DNA from: Halomonas aestuarii
GTDB taxonomy: Bacteria; Pseudomonadota; Gammaproteobacteria; Pseudomonadales; Halomonadaceae
DNA: 64,000 nucleotides
NCBI RefSeq assembly: GCF_001886615.1
Contig: NZ_CP018139.1
Span: 620,001-684,000, forward strand
Direction of reading: 5' to 3'
Every line of letters begins with the position of its first letter. Position 1 is the stretch's first letter. The position numbers were made by a program, and so were the translations under genes. This document shows positions 28,872-38,276 of the stretch, piece by piece. A model generated the notes under the pieces. The model did not search any database, had not been told where the DNA came from, and saw nothing but the letters and a program-made list of their open reading frames with translations.

Positions 28872-30341
28872 ATGGACACGATGGCTGAACTCCGCCTGCC
28901 CCCGGCCCTGGGATGCCTGATCGCCCTGGTGGCCGGGGGCCTCACCACCCTCAGCGCCGCCCCCTTCTCGCTCTGGTGGCTGGGCCCCGTCGCCGCCGGC
29001 CTCGTCTACCTGGGCCTTCACGCCCTGTCGCCCCGCCAGGCCGCGCTGCGCGGCCTCTGCTATGGCATCGGCCTGTTCGGCTCCGGGGCGTCCTGGGTCT
29101 ATGTGTCGATCCACGACTACGGCTACACGGGCGTGCCCCTGGCGCTGCTGCTCACGGCGCTGTTCGTGGTGGGCCTGGCGCTGTTCTTCGCCGCCACCTT
29201 CTGGGGCTATCGGCGACTGTGCGGGCCGCGCCTGGCCCCGATCACCTTCGCCGGCGCCTGGGTGCTCGGTGAGTGGCTGCGCACCTGGCTGTTCACCGGC
29301 TTCCCCTGGCTGCTGCTGGGCAGTTCCCAGGTCGACTCGCCGCTCGCGCCGTGGGCCCCGGTGGGGGGCGTCTACCTGCTGTCGCTGATCGTCGCCCTGA
29401 CGGGCAGCCTGGGCGTCGAGTGCCTGCGCCGTCGCTGGTGGGCGGCCCTCCCCCTCGCCGCCCTCTGGTTGGTCCCGCTGGCCCTGCCGGCCCAGTGGAC
29501 GACGCCCGCCGGCGGACCGGTCAAGGTCGCGCTGCTCCAGGGCAACCTGCCCCAGCTGATCAAGTGGACGCCCGAGGGGCAGCGCCGGGCCGTCGATACC
29601 TACCTCACCCTGACCCGCGGCCTTGACGAGGAGGTCGACCTGGTGGTCTGGCCCGAGGCCGCACTGCCGATGTTCGAGGACCAGGCCGCGCCGATCCTCG
29701 CGCGGGCCCGGGCCGACCTGCCACAGGACACCGAGCTATTGACCGGCATCCTGCAGCGGGACGGCAGCGGCCTCAACTACAACAGCGTCGTCGGCCGGGG
29801 CGACGTCGAGGGCGAGTATCGCAAGGCTCACCTGGTGCCCTTCGGCGAGTACCTGCCCCTGGAGCGCCTGCTGCGCGGCGCCATCGCCTTCTTCGACCTG
29901 CCTGCCCCGGCCATGACCCCGGGGCCGGCCGACCAGGCGCCGATCCGGGCCGGCGACCTGGTCATCGGCAATGCCATCTGCTACGAGATCATCTACGCCG
30001 ACCTGGTCGCCGCGCGGGCCCGCGAGGCCGGCGCGCTGCTGACGGTGTCCAACGACACCTGGTTCGGCGCCTCGATCGGGCCCCTGCAGCACCTGCAGAT
30101 GGCACGGCTGCGCGCCCTGGAGAACGGCCGGCCGGTGATCCGCGCCACCAGCAACGGGGTCACCGCGCTCATCGACCCCCGGGGCCGGGTCACCGCCCGG
30201 GCACCGCAGTTCGAGACCGCCGTCCTCGAGGGCGAGATCACGGCCACCGAGGGCCTCACGCCCTTCACCCGCACCGGGAGCTGGCCGACCTGGCTGCTCG
30301 CGGCCCTGATGGTGCTGCCGGGGCTTGGCCGGCGGCGGTGA
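28872..30341 (+). CDS. lnt: apolipoprotein N-acyltransferase
   Basis: Inner-membrane enzyme that adds the third acyl chain to the N-terminal Cys of lipoproteins. About 489 residues. The N-terminal half has six or more membrane helices and [21 protein letters not shown]. The periplasmic carbon-nitrogen hydrolase domain carries the catalytic triad in [11 protein letters not shown] (Glu), [15 protein letters not shown] (Lys) and [13 protein letters not shown] (Cys), plus the NDTWFG segment. ATG 28872 and ATG 28881 are both possible starts; neither has a strong ribosome-binding site. Last gene of the phoH-ybeY-corC-lnt unit, followed by a bidirectional terminator. Confidence 0.95.
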   Translation: MDTMAELRLPPALGCLIALVAGGLTTLSAAPFSLWWLGPVAAGLVYLGLHALSPRQAALRGLCYGIGLFGSGASWVYVSIHDYGYTGVPLALLLTALFVVGLALFFAATFWGYRRLCGPRLAPITFAGAWVLGEWLRTWLFTGFPWLLLGSSQVDSPLAPWAPVGGVYLLSLIVALTGSLGVECLRRRWWAALPLAALWLVPLALPAQWTTPAGGPVKVALLQGNLPQLIKWTPEGQRRAVDTYLTLTRGLDEEVDLVVWPEAALPMFEDQAAPILARARADLPQDTELLTGILQRDGSGLNYNSVVGRGDVEGEYRKAHLVPFGEYLPLERLLRGAIAFFDLPAPAMTPGPADQAPIRAGDLVIGNAICYEIIYADLVAARAREAGALLTVSNDTWFGASIGPLQHLQMARLRALENGRPVIRATSNGVTALIDPRGRVTARAPQFETAVLEGEITATEGLTPFTRTGSWPTWLLAALMVLPGLGRRR

Positions 30342-30371
30342 GGGACCCTGGGCCACGCCCGGCAAGACATC

Positions 30372-30399
30372 AAAAAACCCCGCCAATGGCGGGGTTCTT
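30372..30399. terminator. bidirectional intrinsic terminator between lnt and phaC
   Basis: A 9-bp stem AACCCCGCC/GGCGGGGTT (30376-30384 with 30388-30396), loop AAT, has TTCTTC after it on the plus side and a six-A run before it, giving T6 on the minus side. It suits both convergent genes. Confidence 0.85.
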
Positions 30400-30424
30400 C
30401 GGTTCAGGGGATGTCGCTCCGTTC

Positions 30425-32254
30425 TCAGGCGTCGGACTCGCCCAGCACCTCGGGGATGGTCATGCGCACATAGCGACCGGGCGCCGGCTCGAGGATATCG
30501 AGCTCGCCGTCACCGGGCTCGCGCGCCGGCACCGTCTTCTCGGGATCGACATAGCCGTTGTCGAGCATCCACTGCTGCCAGTGCGGCCACCAGGAGCCCT
30601 CGTGTTGCTGGGCCCCCTCGAGCCACTGCTCGGCGGTGTCCGGCAGCTCGTCGTTGGTCCAGAAGCCGTACTTGTTCTTGCTCGGCGGATTTACGATCCC
30701 GGCGATGTGGCCGGAGCCGCCCAGCACGAAGGTTACCGGGCCCTTGGGCAGCAGCGCCCCGTAGTAGGTGCTGTTCCACTTGGCGATGTGGTCCTCGCTG
30801 GTGGAGATGAAGTAGCTCGGCGTGGAGATCTTGCGCAGGTCGATCTTGACCCCGTCGAGCTCGATCCCGCCGGGCTGCACCAGCCGGTTCTCCATGTACA
30901 TGTGGCGAAGGTACCAGCCGTGGGTGCCGGCCGACAGATTGGTCCCGTCGGTGTTCCAGTAGAGCAGGTCGAACGGCGCGGGCGCGTCCCCCTTCAGGTA
31001 GTTGTTGATGTAGAAGGACCAGAAGAGGTCGTTCTCGCGCAACAGGTTGAAGGAGTAGGCCATGACCCGGCCGTCGAGGTAGCCGTCGCGCTCGAGCTTG
31101 GCCTCGATGCCCTCGATCACCGGCTCGGAGAGGAAGACGCCGATCTCGCCGGGGTCGCGGAAGTCCTGCAGCGTGGCCATGTAGGTCACCGACTTGACCT
31201 TGCGGCCGCGGCGGGTGCTGGTCAGGTAGGCCACGGTGGAGGCGGTCAGGGTACCGCCGATGCAGTAGCTCAGCAGGTTGACCGACTTCTCGCCGGTGGC
31301 CTGCTCGATGGCGCCCATGGCGTCGATGGGGCCCATCTGCATGTAGTCGGCCCAGGTCAGGTCACGCTGTTCCGGCCCGGGGTTGCGCCAGGAGATCAGG
31401 AACACCGTGTGGCCCTGCTCCACCAGCCAGCGTACCAGGGAGTTGTCCTGGCGCAGGTCGAGGATGTAGTACTTGTTGATCCAGGGCGGCACCACCAGCA
31501 GCGGCGTCTTGTAGACCTGCTCGGTGGTCGGCTTGTACTGGATCAGCTGGATCAGCTCGTTCTCGTAGACCACCGAGCCCGGCGTGACGGCAATGTTCTC
31601 GCCGATGGCGAAGGCACTGCGGTCGGTCATGGTGACGTTGAGACCCTCGGCGGAGTTGGCCAGGTCCTCGCGCAGGCGGGCGAGTCCCTCGACCAGGTTC
31701 TGGCCGCGGGTCTCCTCGGTCCTGCGCATAACCTCGGGATTGGTGGTCAGGAAGTTGGTCGGCGCCATGGCATTGACGAGCTGTCGCGCATAGAAGCCGA
31801 GATTGCGCTTCTGGTCGGCCGAGAGGCCATCCAGGCGTTCGATCAGATCCTCCACCATGCGCGAGAACAGCAGGTACTGCTGCATGATCGCCAGGTAATA
31901 GGGGTCGTCGCGCCAGGCATCGTCCTTGAAGCGCCTATCCCCCCGGGACGGAGTGATCAGCGGCTCGACGTCCTCGCCGGCCAGCCGACGCAGCGAATGC
32001 TGCCACAGCTGGACCTGGTCCTGGAGCAGCCGGGACTGGGTCTGCCACAGCAGGGGCGGATTCCGCATCAGTGATTCGGCGCCAGCCTGGAAGCTGCGTC
32101 GCATGTCTTCATGGACCGATTCCGCCGCATCGCTGGGCACCATGCGTGCCAGCAGATCCTGCATCAAGGCCTTGTATTCCTCGCCGATCGCGCTGAGCTG
32201 GGCGTTCCACGCCTCGAGCTCGGCCTGTGTCGGTGCTTGCACCCCTGACTGCAT
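30425..32254 (-). CDS. phaC: class I polyhydroxyalkanoate synthase
   Basis: Polymerises (R)-3-hydroxyacyl-CoA, mainly 3-hydroxybutyryl-CoA, into storage granules. 609 residues from ATG 32254, which has AGGAGG 6 bp upstream. The N-terminal domain (about residues 80-250) and alpha/beta hydrolase core are typical: PPWINKYYILDL, the nucleophile box SYCIGGTLTA with Cys near residue 331, the catalytic Asp near STSEDHIA and His in GGSGHIAGIVNPP. The residue before the usual lipase-like G-x-C-x-G-G is Ser instead of Gly, as I recall for Halomonas PhaC. Downstream of a phasin gene on the same strand with a 159-bp gap. No phaA or phaB is in the window. Confidence 0.95.
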   Translation of the reverse strand: MQSGVQAPTQAELEAWNAQLSAIGEEYKALMQDLLARMVPSDAAESVHEDMRRSFQAGAESLMRNPPLLWQTQSRLLQDQVQLWQHSLRRLAGEDVEPLITPSRGDRRFKDDAWRDDPYYLAIMQQYLLFSRMVEDLIERLDGLSADQKRNLGFYARQLVNAMAPTNFLTTNPEVMRRTEETRGQNLVEGLARLREDLANSAEGLNVTMTDRSAFAIGENIAVTPGSVVYENELIQLIQYKPTTEQVYKTPLLVVPPWINKYYILDLRQDNSLVRWLVEQGHTVFLISWRNPGPEQRDLTWADYMQMGPIDAMGAIEQATGEKSVNLLSYCIGGTLTASTVAYLTSTRRGRKVKSVTYMATLQDFRDPGEIGVFLSEPVIEGIEAKLERDGYLDGRVMAYSFNLLRENDLFWSFYINNYLKGDAPAPFDLLYWNTDGTNLSAGTHGWYLRHMYMENRLVQPGGIELDGVKIDLRKISTPSYFISTSEDHIAKWNSTYYGALLPKGPVTFVLGGSGHIAGIVNPPSKNKYGFWTNDELPDTAEQWLEGAQQHEGSWWPHWQQWMLDNGYVDPEKTVPAREPGDGELDILEPAPGRYVRMTIPEVLGESDA

Positions 32255-32413
32255 TGACCCCTCCTGTTGTTCATGACGGCCGGACATGACGCCGGCCTAG
32301 GGTTCGACGCGGCGTCTGCCGCATCACCTTGCGACGTGCAAGGCATGGCCAAAAAAGATGCTGCCCGGCACCCGCGGGGCGGGCGCCGGACAGAGGCGGT
32401 GACGGACGACGTC

Positions 32414-32848
32414 TCAGCGCTTGCGCGAGGACTGGCTGCTCGCCTTGGCCGGCTGGTCCGACTTGGCGGTCTCCTTCTTGACCGCCTGGCCGGCCTGCTC
32501 GGCCTGTTCCGCCAGCAGCTTGCCGGACTCGGCATAGAGCTTCTCCAGCTCGGCCTTGAACTCCAGGCTCATCTCGCTCATGGCCTTGGCGTCCTCGAGC
32601 ATCTGCTTGGAGAGCTCGTTCATCATCTCGGCCTGGCGGGCGCCGAAGTCGCGCATGCTCTCGGCATCGCTGAGCTCGCTGGCATCGCGCATGCGCTCGG
32701 TGCCCATCTGGCTGTAGCGCTTCATGGACTCCATCTGATGCTGGGTCATCTTCTCCATGTTGTTCAGCATCAGGGAGTTGAGCTTGCGCATGGGTTCGAA
32801 GAACTTGCGGGCCTGCTCGTTGAATGCGTCGGTCATCTTGTCCTGCAT
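32414..32848 (-). CDS. phaP: phasin family protein
   Basis: 144-residue amphipathic helical protein expected to coat polyhydroxyalkanoate granules. Phasin_2-like pattern: FNEQARKFFEPMRKLNSLMLNNMEKM, many Met/Gln/Lys heptads through about residue 110, and an Ala/Lys/Ser C-terminal tail ending SSRKR. AGGAGGAATT lies just upstream of ATG 32848. Placement immediately before phaC supports the assignment. A near-perfect palindrome overlapping a candidate promoter lies 35-52 bp upstream and resembles PhaR operators, so repression relieved by polymer accumulation is likely by inference. Confidence 0.88.
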   Translation of the reverse strand: MQDKMTDAFNEQARKFFEPMRKLNSLMLNNMEKMTQHQMESMKRYSQMGTERMRDASELSDAESMRDFGARQAEMMNELSKQMLEDAKAMSEMSLEFKAELEKLYAESGKLLAEQAEQAGQAVKKETAKSDQPAKASSQSSRKR

Positions 32849-32882
32849 GTCGAATTCCTCCTGGAGGATCGGTCACGAACGG

Positions 32883-32928
32883 TTTGTTGCACTGCACAAA
32901 GCCTAGTCTTCCACTCCGGTGGTTGCAA
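32883..32928 (-). promoter_or_regulatory. candidate phaP promoter with overlapping PhaR-type operator
   Basis: On the minus strand TTGCAA (32928-32923) and TAGGCT (32905-32900) are 17 bp apart. Immediately downstream, over the expected transcription start, is the imperfect palindrome TTTGTTGCACTGCACAAA (plus strand, 32883-32900), a TGC-rich element of the kind bound by PhaR before phasin genes. Confidence 0.5.
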
Positions 32929-32981
32929 CCGGATTGATGCGCCCTCCCGCGAAGGTCGCACGCGCCCTGCCAGACCTGGCA

Positions 32982-33410
32982 TCAGCTCTCGCGCTTGCTC
33001 CGCGAGCGGGCGCTGGCGGTGGACTTGCGGGCGGTGCTGCCGGAGGTGTTGCTGGCGTTGCCGGACGACTTGCTGCCGCCGGAAGACGTCTCGCTGGAGG
33101 AGTCCCCCGAGGCCGACCCGCTGCCGCTGCCGGAACTGGTCGCGGCCTTGGACAGCATGTCGAGCATCATCTGCTGGTAGTTGCCGAAGCTGGACAGCCC
33201 CTGGGATAGCCCCTGGGTCAGGTTCTGCGACAACCCCTGCTGCTGCAGGAAGGGCTGCATCAGGCTCATCGGGTCGTATCCCTCCACGCCCGACTCCATC
33301 TGCTTGTGGATCCGGTTCAGCAGATCCTTCTGGAAGGCCTCCACGTCGGGCAGGCCCAGCGCCTGACGGAACTCCTCCGGGGTCAGGTCGAATTCGACGT
33401 TGATCTTCAT
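32982..33410 (-). CDS. DUF6489 family protein with Ser-rich tail
   Basis: 142-residue protein of unknown function. The N-terminal part (residues 1 to about 45) reads MKINVEFDLTPEEFRQALGL followed by PDVEAFQKDL, as in DUF6489 proteins. A Gln/Leu-rich helix with LSQNLTQGLSQGL-type repeats spans about 46-88. From about residue 90 the sequence is Ser/Gly-rich with small basic patches, ending SKRES. ATG 33410 is preceded by AAGAG; an in-frame start at 33452 would add 14 weak residues. It sits upstream of the phasin and phaC genes on the same strand, and a granule-associated role is possible, but that is only inference from position and helix content. Confidence 0.72.
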   Translation of the reverse strand: MKINVEFDLTPEEFRQALGLPDVEAFQKDLLNRIHKQMESGVEGYDPMSLMQPFLQQQGLSQNLTQGLSQGLSSFGNYQQMMLDMLSKAATSSGSGSGSASGDSSSETSSGGSKSSGNASNTSGSTARKSTASARSRSKRES

Positions 33411-33467
33411 GGCGTCACTCTTGTGGGTGGACGACTGAAGTGTAGCAGCCATGCCGGCTGACGCCGC

Positions 33468-34553
33468 TCAACGCAGCCGGGGCGTCGATACGCGGACCTC
33501 GCCGTTCTGGCCACGCTGGCGCAGCAGGTGATCCATCAGGGTCAACGCCATCATCGCCTCGGCGATGGGCGTGGCCCGGATGCCCACGCAGGGGTCGTGA
33601 CGCCCTTTGGTGACGACCTCCACCGGCTGGCCGTGGACGTCGATGGAGCGCCCGGGCATGGTGATGCTGGAGGTGGGCTTCAAGGCCAGGTGCGCGATGA
33701 TCGTCTGGCCGCTGGAGATGCCGCCCAGCACGCCGCCGGCGTGGTTGGAGAGAAAGCCCTCGGGGGTCATCTCGTCGCGATGCTCGCTGCCGCGTTGGGC
33801 CACGGCGGCGAAGCCGTCACCGATCTCGACGCCCTTCACCGCATTGATGCTCATCAGGCCGTGGGCCAGCTCGGCGTCCAGCCGGTCGAAGACCGGCTCG
33901 CCCAGGCCCGGGGGCACGCCCTCGGCCACCACGCTGATCTTCGCCCCCACCGAGTCCTGGTCGCGACGCAGCTGGTCCATGTAGGCCTCGAGCTCGGGCA
34001 CCCGCGCCGGGTCGGGGCAGAAGAAGGGGTTCTCGTCCACCGCGTCCCACTGCTTGAAGTCGATGGTGATCGGGCCGAGCTGGCTCATGTAGCCGCGCAC
34101 CCGGATGCCCTGCTGCGCCAGGTATTTCTTGGCGATGGCCCCGGCCGCCACCCGCATGGCCGTCTCCCGTGCACTGGAGCGCCCGCCCCCGCGGTAGTCA
34201 CGGATGCCGTACTTGTGGTGGTAGCTGTAGTCGGCGTGGGCGGGCCGGAACTGGTCCTTGATCTTCGAGTAGTCCGTGGAGCGCTGGTCGGTGTTCTCGA
34301 TCATCAGGCCGATGGCGGTGCCGGTGGTCACGCCCTCGAAGACCCCGGAGAGGATCCTCACCCGATCGGCCTCGCGTCGCTGGGTGGTGTGGCGGGAGCT
34401 GCCGGGGCGACGGCGGTCCAGGTCATGCTGCAGGTCCTCCTCGGTGAGCGGGAGTCCCGGCGGGCAGCCATCGACGATGGCCCCCAGTGCCGGGCCATGG
34501 CTCTCGCCGAAGGTCGTGACGGTGAACAGCTTGCCGAAGGTGTTGCCGGACAT
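33468..34553 (-). CDS. aroC: chorismate synthase
   Basis: FMN-dependent lyase making chorismate from EPSP, the last step of the shikimate pathway and the source of TrpE substrate. 361 residues. Signature segments are [22 protein letters not shown] (residues 3-24), [16 protein letters not shown], the [24 protein letters not shown] region and [11 protein letters not shown] 34553 has AGGAGGAG 6 bp upstream. Neighbouring prmB (46 bp upstream) and divergent smrB reproduce the E. coli smrB-prmB-aroC arrangement. Confidence 0.98.
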   Translation of the reverse strand: MSGNTFGKLFTVTTFGESHGPALGAIVDGCPPGLPLTEEDLQHDLDRRRPGSSRHTTQRREADRVRILSGVFEGVTTGTAIGLMIENTDQRSTDYSKIKDQFRPAHADYSYHHKYGIRDYRGGGRSSARETAMRVAAGAIAKKYLAQQGIRVRGYMSQLGPITIDFKQWDAVDENPFFCPDPARVPELEAYMDQLRRDQDSVGAKISVVAEGVPPGLGEPVFDRLDAELAHGLMSINAVKGVEIGDGFAAVAQRGSEHRDEMTPEGFLSNHAGGVLGGISSGQTIIAHLALKPTSSITMPGRSIDVHGQPVEVVTKGRHDPCVGIRATPIAEAMMALTLMDHLLRQRGQNGEVRVSTPRLR

Positions 34554-34599
34554 GAACGCTCCTCCTGGGGTCGGGAGAAATGGGGGCGAGAGGGGTGAA

Positions 34600-35556
34600 T
34601 CAGGCGAAGGACGCCGCATGGGCGTCGAGTTCATCGGCGGTCAGGGCGAAGACGCCCTGGCCGCCGCGCTCGAATTCCAGCCACAGGAAGGGAACCTCGG
34701 GGAAGGCCGCCTCCAGGTGGTGATCGGAGTTGCCGACCTCGACGATCAGCACGCCCTCGTCGGTCAGGTGGTCGCGGGCCTCGCGCAGGATGCGCCGGAC
34801 GATATCCAGCCCGTCGCGGCCCGCGCCCAGCGCCAGCGCCGGCTCATGGCGGAACTCGGCGGGCATGGTCGTCAGGTCCCGGGTGTCCACGTAAGGCGGA
34901 TTGGAGACGATCAGGTCATAGCGCCGGCCGACGAGGCCCGCGAAGAGGTCGGACTCGACCGCGCGCACCCGATCCCCCACGTCATGGCGGGTGATGTTGA
35001 GGCGCGCCACCTCCAGCGCCTCGGGACTGATGTCTGCCAGGTCGACCTCGCAGGTCGGCAGGTAGCGCGCCGTGGCGATGCCGATGCAGCCCGACCCGGT
35101 GCAGAGATCCAGCACCCGGGCGGGCGGCTCGCCGGGGAACCAGGCGGCGAAGCCATGCTCGATGAGCTCGGCGATGGGCGAGCGCGGGATCAGGACCCGC
35201 TCGTCGACGCTGAACGGCAGCTCGGCGAAGAAGGCCTCCCCCAGCAGGTAGGGCAGCGGGCGGCGGGTCTCGATGCGGGCACGGACCAGCGACACGATGC
35301 GGGTACGCTCCATGGGCAGCAGCCTCGCCTCCAGGACCGCCGGGTCGACGTTCCAGGGCAGGTGAAGCGCCCCCAGGCTCAGCGCCACGGCCTCGTCCCA
35401 GGCGGACGCGGTACCGTGGCCGTAGTGAAGGCCGGCCAGGTGGAATTCGCTGGCGGCCCAGCGCAGGCAGTCGCGCAGGGTGATCAGGCCCTCGGTGAGG
35501 GCCTCGTCGCTCAGCACGAGGGTGGAGGAAGACGCATCAGGGGAAGATTCAGCCAC
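34600..35556 (-). CDS. prmB: ribosomal protein uL3 N5-glutamine methyltransferase
   Basis: SAM-dependent methyltransferase modifying a Gln of ribosomal protein L3. 318 residues. It has an N-terminal helical domain, then [20 protein letters not shown] (SAM motif I), [17 protein letters not shown], and the glutamine-methyltransferase signature [13 protein letters not shown]. The first plausible start is GTG 35556 (AGGATG upstream). The alternative family member PrmC is excluded by length (about 280 residues), the N-terminal domain and the smrB-aroC context. Confidence 0.93.
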   Translation of the reverse strand: MAESSPDASSSTLVLSDEALTEGLITLRDCLRWAASEFHLAGLHYGHGTASAWDEAVALSLGALHLPWNVDPAVLEARLLPMERTRIVSLVRARIETRRPLPYLLGEAFFAELPFSVDERVLIPRSPIAELIEHGFAAWFPGEPPARVLDLCTGSGCIGIATARYLPTCEVDLADISPEALEVARLNITRHDVGDRVRAVESDLFAGLVGRRYDLIVSNPPYVDTRDLTTMPAEFRHEPALALGAGRDGLDIVRRILREARDHLTDEGVLIVEVGNSDHHLEAAFPEVPFLWLEFERGGQGVFALTADELDAHAASFA

Positions 35557-35617
35557 GGGGCATCCTGGAGTCGGGGGTTCGAAGGAACAGGAGGTCAGAT
35601 TGTAACCGGGGCCGCGG

Positions 35618-35645
35618 TTCACAGCCACGACTGGGGCGGTATACT
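35618..35645 (+). promoter_or_regulatory. candidate smrB promoter
   Basis: TTCACA (35618-35623) and TATACT (35640-35645) are spaced by 16 bp and lie 30 bp before the smrB ATG. Each box matches consensus at 5 of 6 positions, the best sigma-70 match I found in the window. Confidence 0.5.
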
Positions 35646-35674
35646 GGCGCCACGTTCCACTACCCGAAGTCCCC

Positions 35675-36253
35675 ATGAGTCGAGATCGCCACGTGCCGGA
35701 CGACGACGAGATCAGTGCCTTCCGCCAGGCCCTGCGGGAGGCCGGCGTGCGCCCCATCGCCAGCAACCGCGCCGATCCCGGTCGCCGGCGTCGGCGCGAC
35801 CCCGCCGTTGCCGAGCGGCGGGCGGCCGCCACCACGGTCACCGATGACATCGCCGGGGGCGGCCGCACCTCGGATGGCCGGGTCGAGCCGGTGCGGCCCT
35901 CGGAGTTCCTCGACTTCGCGCTCCCCGACCTGCCCTGGCGCACGCGACAGCAGCTCAAGCGCGGGCGCATCGCCTGGGAGGCGGGGCTCGACCTGCATGG
36001 CCACACCCTGGAGGAGGCCCGGGAAGAGCTGGAGGCCTTCCTGCGGGACGCCGCCGATCGCCGGCGACGCTGCGTGCTGGTCGTGCACGGCAAGGCCTGG
36101 GGCAGCACCAGCGACTATCCCGTGATCAAGAGCCACGTGAACGCCTGGCTGCGGGAATGGCCCAGCGTGCTGGCCTTCTGCTCGGCCGCCACGCTCGACG
36201 GCGGCACCGGGGCGGTCTACGTGCTGTTGCGTCGACGCGGCGCCCAGGCCTGA
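35675..36253 (+). CDS. smrB: Smr-domain protein, ribosome rescue nuclease SmrB
   Basis: E. coli SmrB recognises collided ribosomes and cleaves mRNA; context here (divergent from prmB-aroC) supports orthology. 192 residues. A charged N-terminal extension (residues 1 to about 70, Arg/Asp-rich) precedes the Smr domain: [19 protein letters not shown] (catalytic DxH-type motif), [10 protein letters not shown] and [13 protein letters not shown]. coli SmrB is about 183 residues. The HGHG segment of E. coli is HGKAWG here, a moderate divergence, so SmrA-type function cannot be fully ruled out. Confidence 0.85.
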   Translation: MSRDRHVPDDDEISAFRQALREAGVRPIASNRADPGRRRRRDPAVAERRAAATTVTDDIAGGGRTSDGRVEPVRPSEFLDFALPDLPWRTRQQLKRGRIAWEAGLDLHGHTLEEAREELEAFLRDAADRRRRCVLVVHGKAWGSTSDYPVIKSHVNAWLREWPSVLAFCSAATLDGGTGAVYVLLRRRGAQA

Positions 36254-36275
36254 GCGGCGCGCCGCCGGCCTTGCC

Positions 36276-37379
36276 TCAAGACGGTTCCTCCTCCCCCGAC
36301 GGCTCCACGACGACCGCCTGGCTCCCCCATCCCGGATGGGTGAGCCCCTCGAAGCGATCCAGCGCGTCCACGGCCAGGTGCCGACCGAGGCTGATCAGGG
36401 CCTCGGCCCGGTGGAACTCGTAGGCGCCACACACCGTCTTCGGCACCTCGATCAGCACGTCCGGCGGATAGCCCGCCACCTTGTACTTGGCCAGGGCCGC
36501 CTGGGTGATGTCGAAGGATGCCAGCACCATGTCCAGGCGCCCCCACTCCCGGTTGCCCCGCTCCAAGGCCTCTTCCATCTGCCCCTTCCTGACGCCGTTT
36601 CCGGCAGCCTCGTCGTTGGTAGTGCCGTTGGCATTGCCATTGGTGTTCCCTAAACCATCGAACAGTCGCCGGGCGGCCCCGCGCACCCCGTCGATCCAGC
36701 TGGCGAAGTCGATGCCACCGGCATCCCGGGCCTCCTCCCGGGCCTGCTCCTCGGCGGCCTCATCCGGCGGCAGCAGCTCCTCCAGGCTCACCGGCCGAGG
36801 GCTGTGGGCGGTGGCATTGACCGCCAGCACGAAGTCCGCCCGAGCCGACACCGTGGGAATGATCGGCAGGGGGTTGAGCAGCCCGCCATCCACCAGGACC
36901 TGGTCGTTGCGATGCACCGGCGTGATCACCCCGGGCACGGCGATGGAGGCGCGGATCCCCTCTAGCAGCGAGCCACTCTGGAACCACACCTCGCGCTGGC
37001 GGGTCAGGTCGGTGGCCACGGTGGTCACCGGAATCGCCAGGTCCTCGATGCGGGTATCGCCGATCAGGCTCTCGAGCTTGCCCATCACCTTGTTGGCCTT
37101 CATGGCCCCCATGGGGCTCCAGGTGACATCGACCAGCCTGACCACGTCGAAGTAGTCGAGCTGGCAGACCCAGTCCCGGTAGGCGGCGAGCTGCCCGGCG
37201 GCATAGACGCCGCCCACCAGGGCCCCCATGGAACACCCGGAGATCGCCACCACCCGGTAGCCCCGGGCCTCGAGTTCCTCGATCACCCCGATATGGGCGT
37301 AGCCGCGCGCCCCGCCGCTGCCGAGCACCAGCGCCACCGTCTTGTCGCGAGGGTTGTCGGCCTTGTGCTCCATGTTCAT
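36276..37379 (-). CDS. patatin-like phospholipase family protein (RssA-like)
   Basis: 367-residue serine-Asp dyad hydrolase. The oxyanion loop is LVLGSGGARGYAHIGV (residues 18-33), the nucleophile GCSMG (Ser50) and the dyad Asp in VDGG (Asp164). It resembles E. coli RssA/YchK over the first approximately 200 residues. The C-terminal part is charged and carries a Gly/Asn/Thr-rich stretch (residues about 243-262: GLGNTNGNANGTTNDE) that interrupts an otherwise helical region. Substrate unknown; a membrane phospholipid or acyl ester is likely for the family. It converges with smrB. Confidence 0.88.
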   Translation of the reverse strand: MNMEHKADNPRDKTVALVLGSGGARGYAHIGVIEELEARGYRVVAISGCSMGALVGGVYAAGQLAAYRDWVCQLDYFDVVRLVDVTWSPMGAMKANKVMGKLESLIGDTRIEDLAIPVTTVATDLTRQREVWFQSGSLLEGIRASIAVPGVITPVHRNDQVLVDGGLLNPLPIIPTVSARADFVLAVNATAHSPRPVSLEELLPPDEAAEEQAREEARDAGGIDFASWIDGVRGAARRLFDGLGNTNGNANGTTNDEAAGNGVRKGQMEEALERGNREWGRLDMVLASFDITQAALAKYKVAGYPPDVLIEVPKTVCGAYEFHRAEALISLGRHLAVDALDRFEGLTHPGWGSQAVVVEPSGEEEPS

Positions 37380-37394
37380 GATCCGCCCTCCCTC

Positions 37395-38276
37395 TCAGTT
37401 GATCCGCCCTGGCGAGTGCCAGGCGACGATGGCCGTCGCCACCTCTGCCACGGCCGCCGGCTCCAGGTGCAGGTGGTGCCCGCCCGACAGGACGCGTCGT
37501 GCCAGGTCGGCTACCGCGGCCCTGGCCCGGCGGGCCCGCGCCCGGTCGCCCAGGATGCCGGTCGTCCCCTCCACCAGCAGCACCGGGCAGCGAATCGCCG
37601 CCAGCATGGCCGTCACCTGTTCGGGGCAGAACCGCACCAGGGAGGGGCGCAGCAGGCGGGCATCGGTGCGCAACTGCACGTGGCCATCGGGCAACCCCTC
37701 CAGGTTGCGAGAGACCAGCGGCCGCGCCGTCTCGGCATCCAGGGGCGTCGCCCCGCCGGCGACCCGAGCCGCCACGGCGGCCTCACTATCAGGATAGCGC
37801 GGCGCCGAGGAGAGCGTGCGCCGATGGGCGAGAAGCCCCTTGCGCAGCTGGGCGGGAGCCTCGCCGGCGTCGGTGGTCAGGGCGCCCAGGCCATCGACCA
37901 GGACCAGGGCCTCGACGCGCTCCGGCAGGGCGGCCGCGGTCAGGCAGGCCACGCCGGCGCCCATGGAATGAGCCAGCAGGGTCGCCCGGGAGAGGTCCAG
38001 GTCGTCGCAGGCATCGAGCAGGTCGTGGACGTAGTCCCACAGCGCGTAGTCGCCGTGGCGATGCGCCGAGAGACCGTGACCGGCGAAGTCGATGGCCACC
38101 ACCCGGATGCCGAGACGCTCGGCCAGGCGCGGGGCCAACCGCGAGAAGCTCGCGGCATTGTCCAGCCAGCCGTGCAGGGCCAGCCAGGTGGGGGCCGCCG
38201 GGTCGCCCCATGCCAGGGCCCCCAGGCGCCCGCCGGCGAGGCGCAGGTCCTGGGGCTGGCACGCAGACTCGCTCAT
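37395..38276 (-). CDS. alpha/beta hydrolase (LAHSMGAG nucleophile)
   Basis: 293-residue alpha/beta-hydrolase fold protein. The oxyanion segment is WLALHGWLDNAASF, then VVAIDFAGHGLSAHR, the nucleophile elbow LLAHSMGAGVA, a Gly-rich loop with VLVDGLGAL and catalytic His in SGGHHLHLEP. The pattern HGWLDNA with DFAGHG is that of serine hydrolase/esterase-like proteins such as mammalian SERHL; no substrate can be named. Its ATG (38276) overlaps the stop of the preceding hydrolase gene as ATGA, so the two hydrolases are translationally coupled. Fifteen bp separate it from the patatin gene, making a three-hydrolase operon. Confidence 0.85.
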   Translation of the reverse strand: MSESACQPQDLRLAGGRLGALAWGDPAAPTWLALHGWLDNAASFSRLAPRLAERLGIRVVAIDFAGHGLSAHRHGDYALWDYVHDLLDACDDLDLSRATLLAHSMGAGVACLTAAALPERVEALVLVDGLGALTTDAGEAPAQLRKGLLAHRRTLSSAPRYPDSEAAVAARVAGGATPLDAETARPLVSRNLEGLPDGHVQLRTDARLLRPSLVRFCPEQVTAMLAAIRCPVLLVEGTTGILGDRARARRARAAVADLARRVLSGGHHLHLEPAAVAEVATAIVAWHSPGRIN

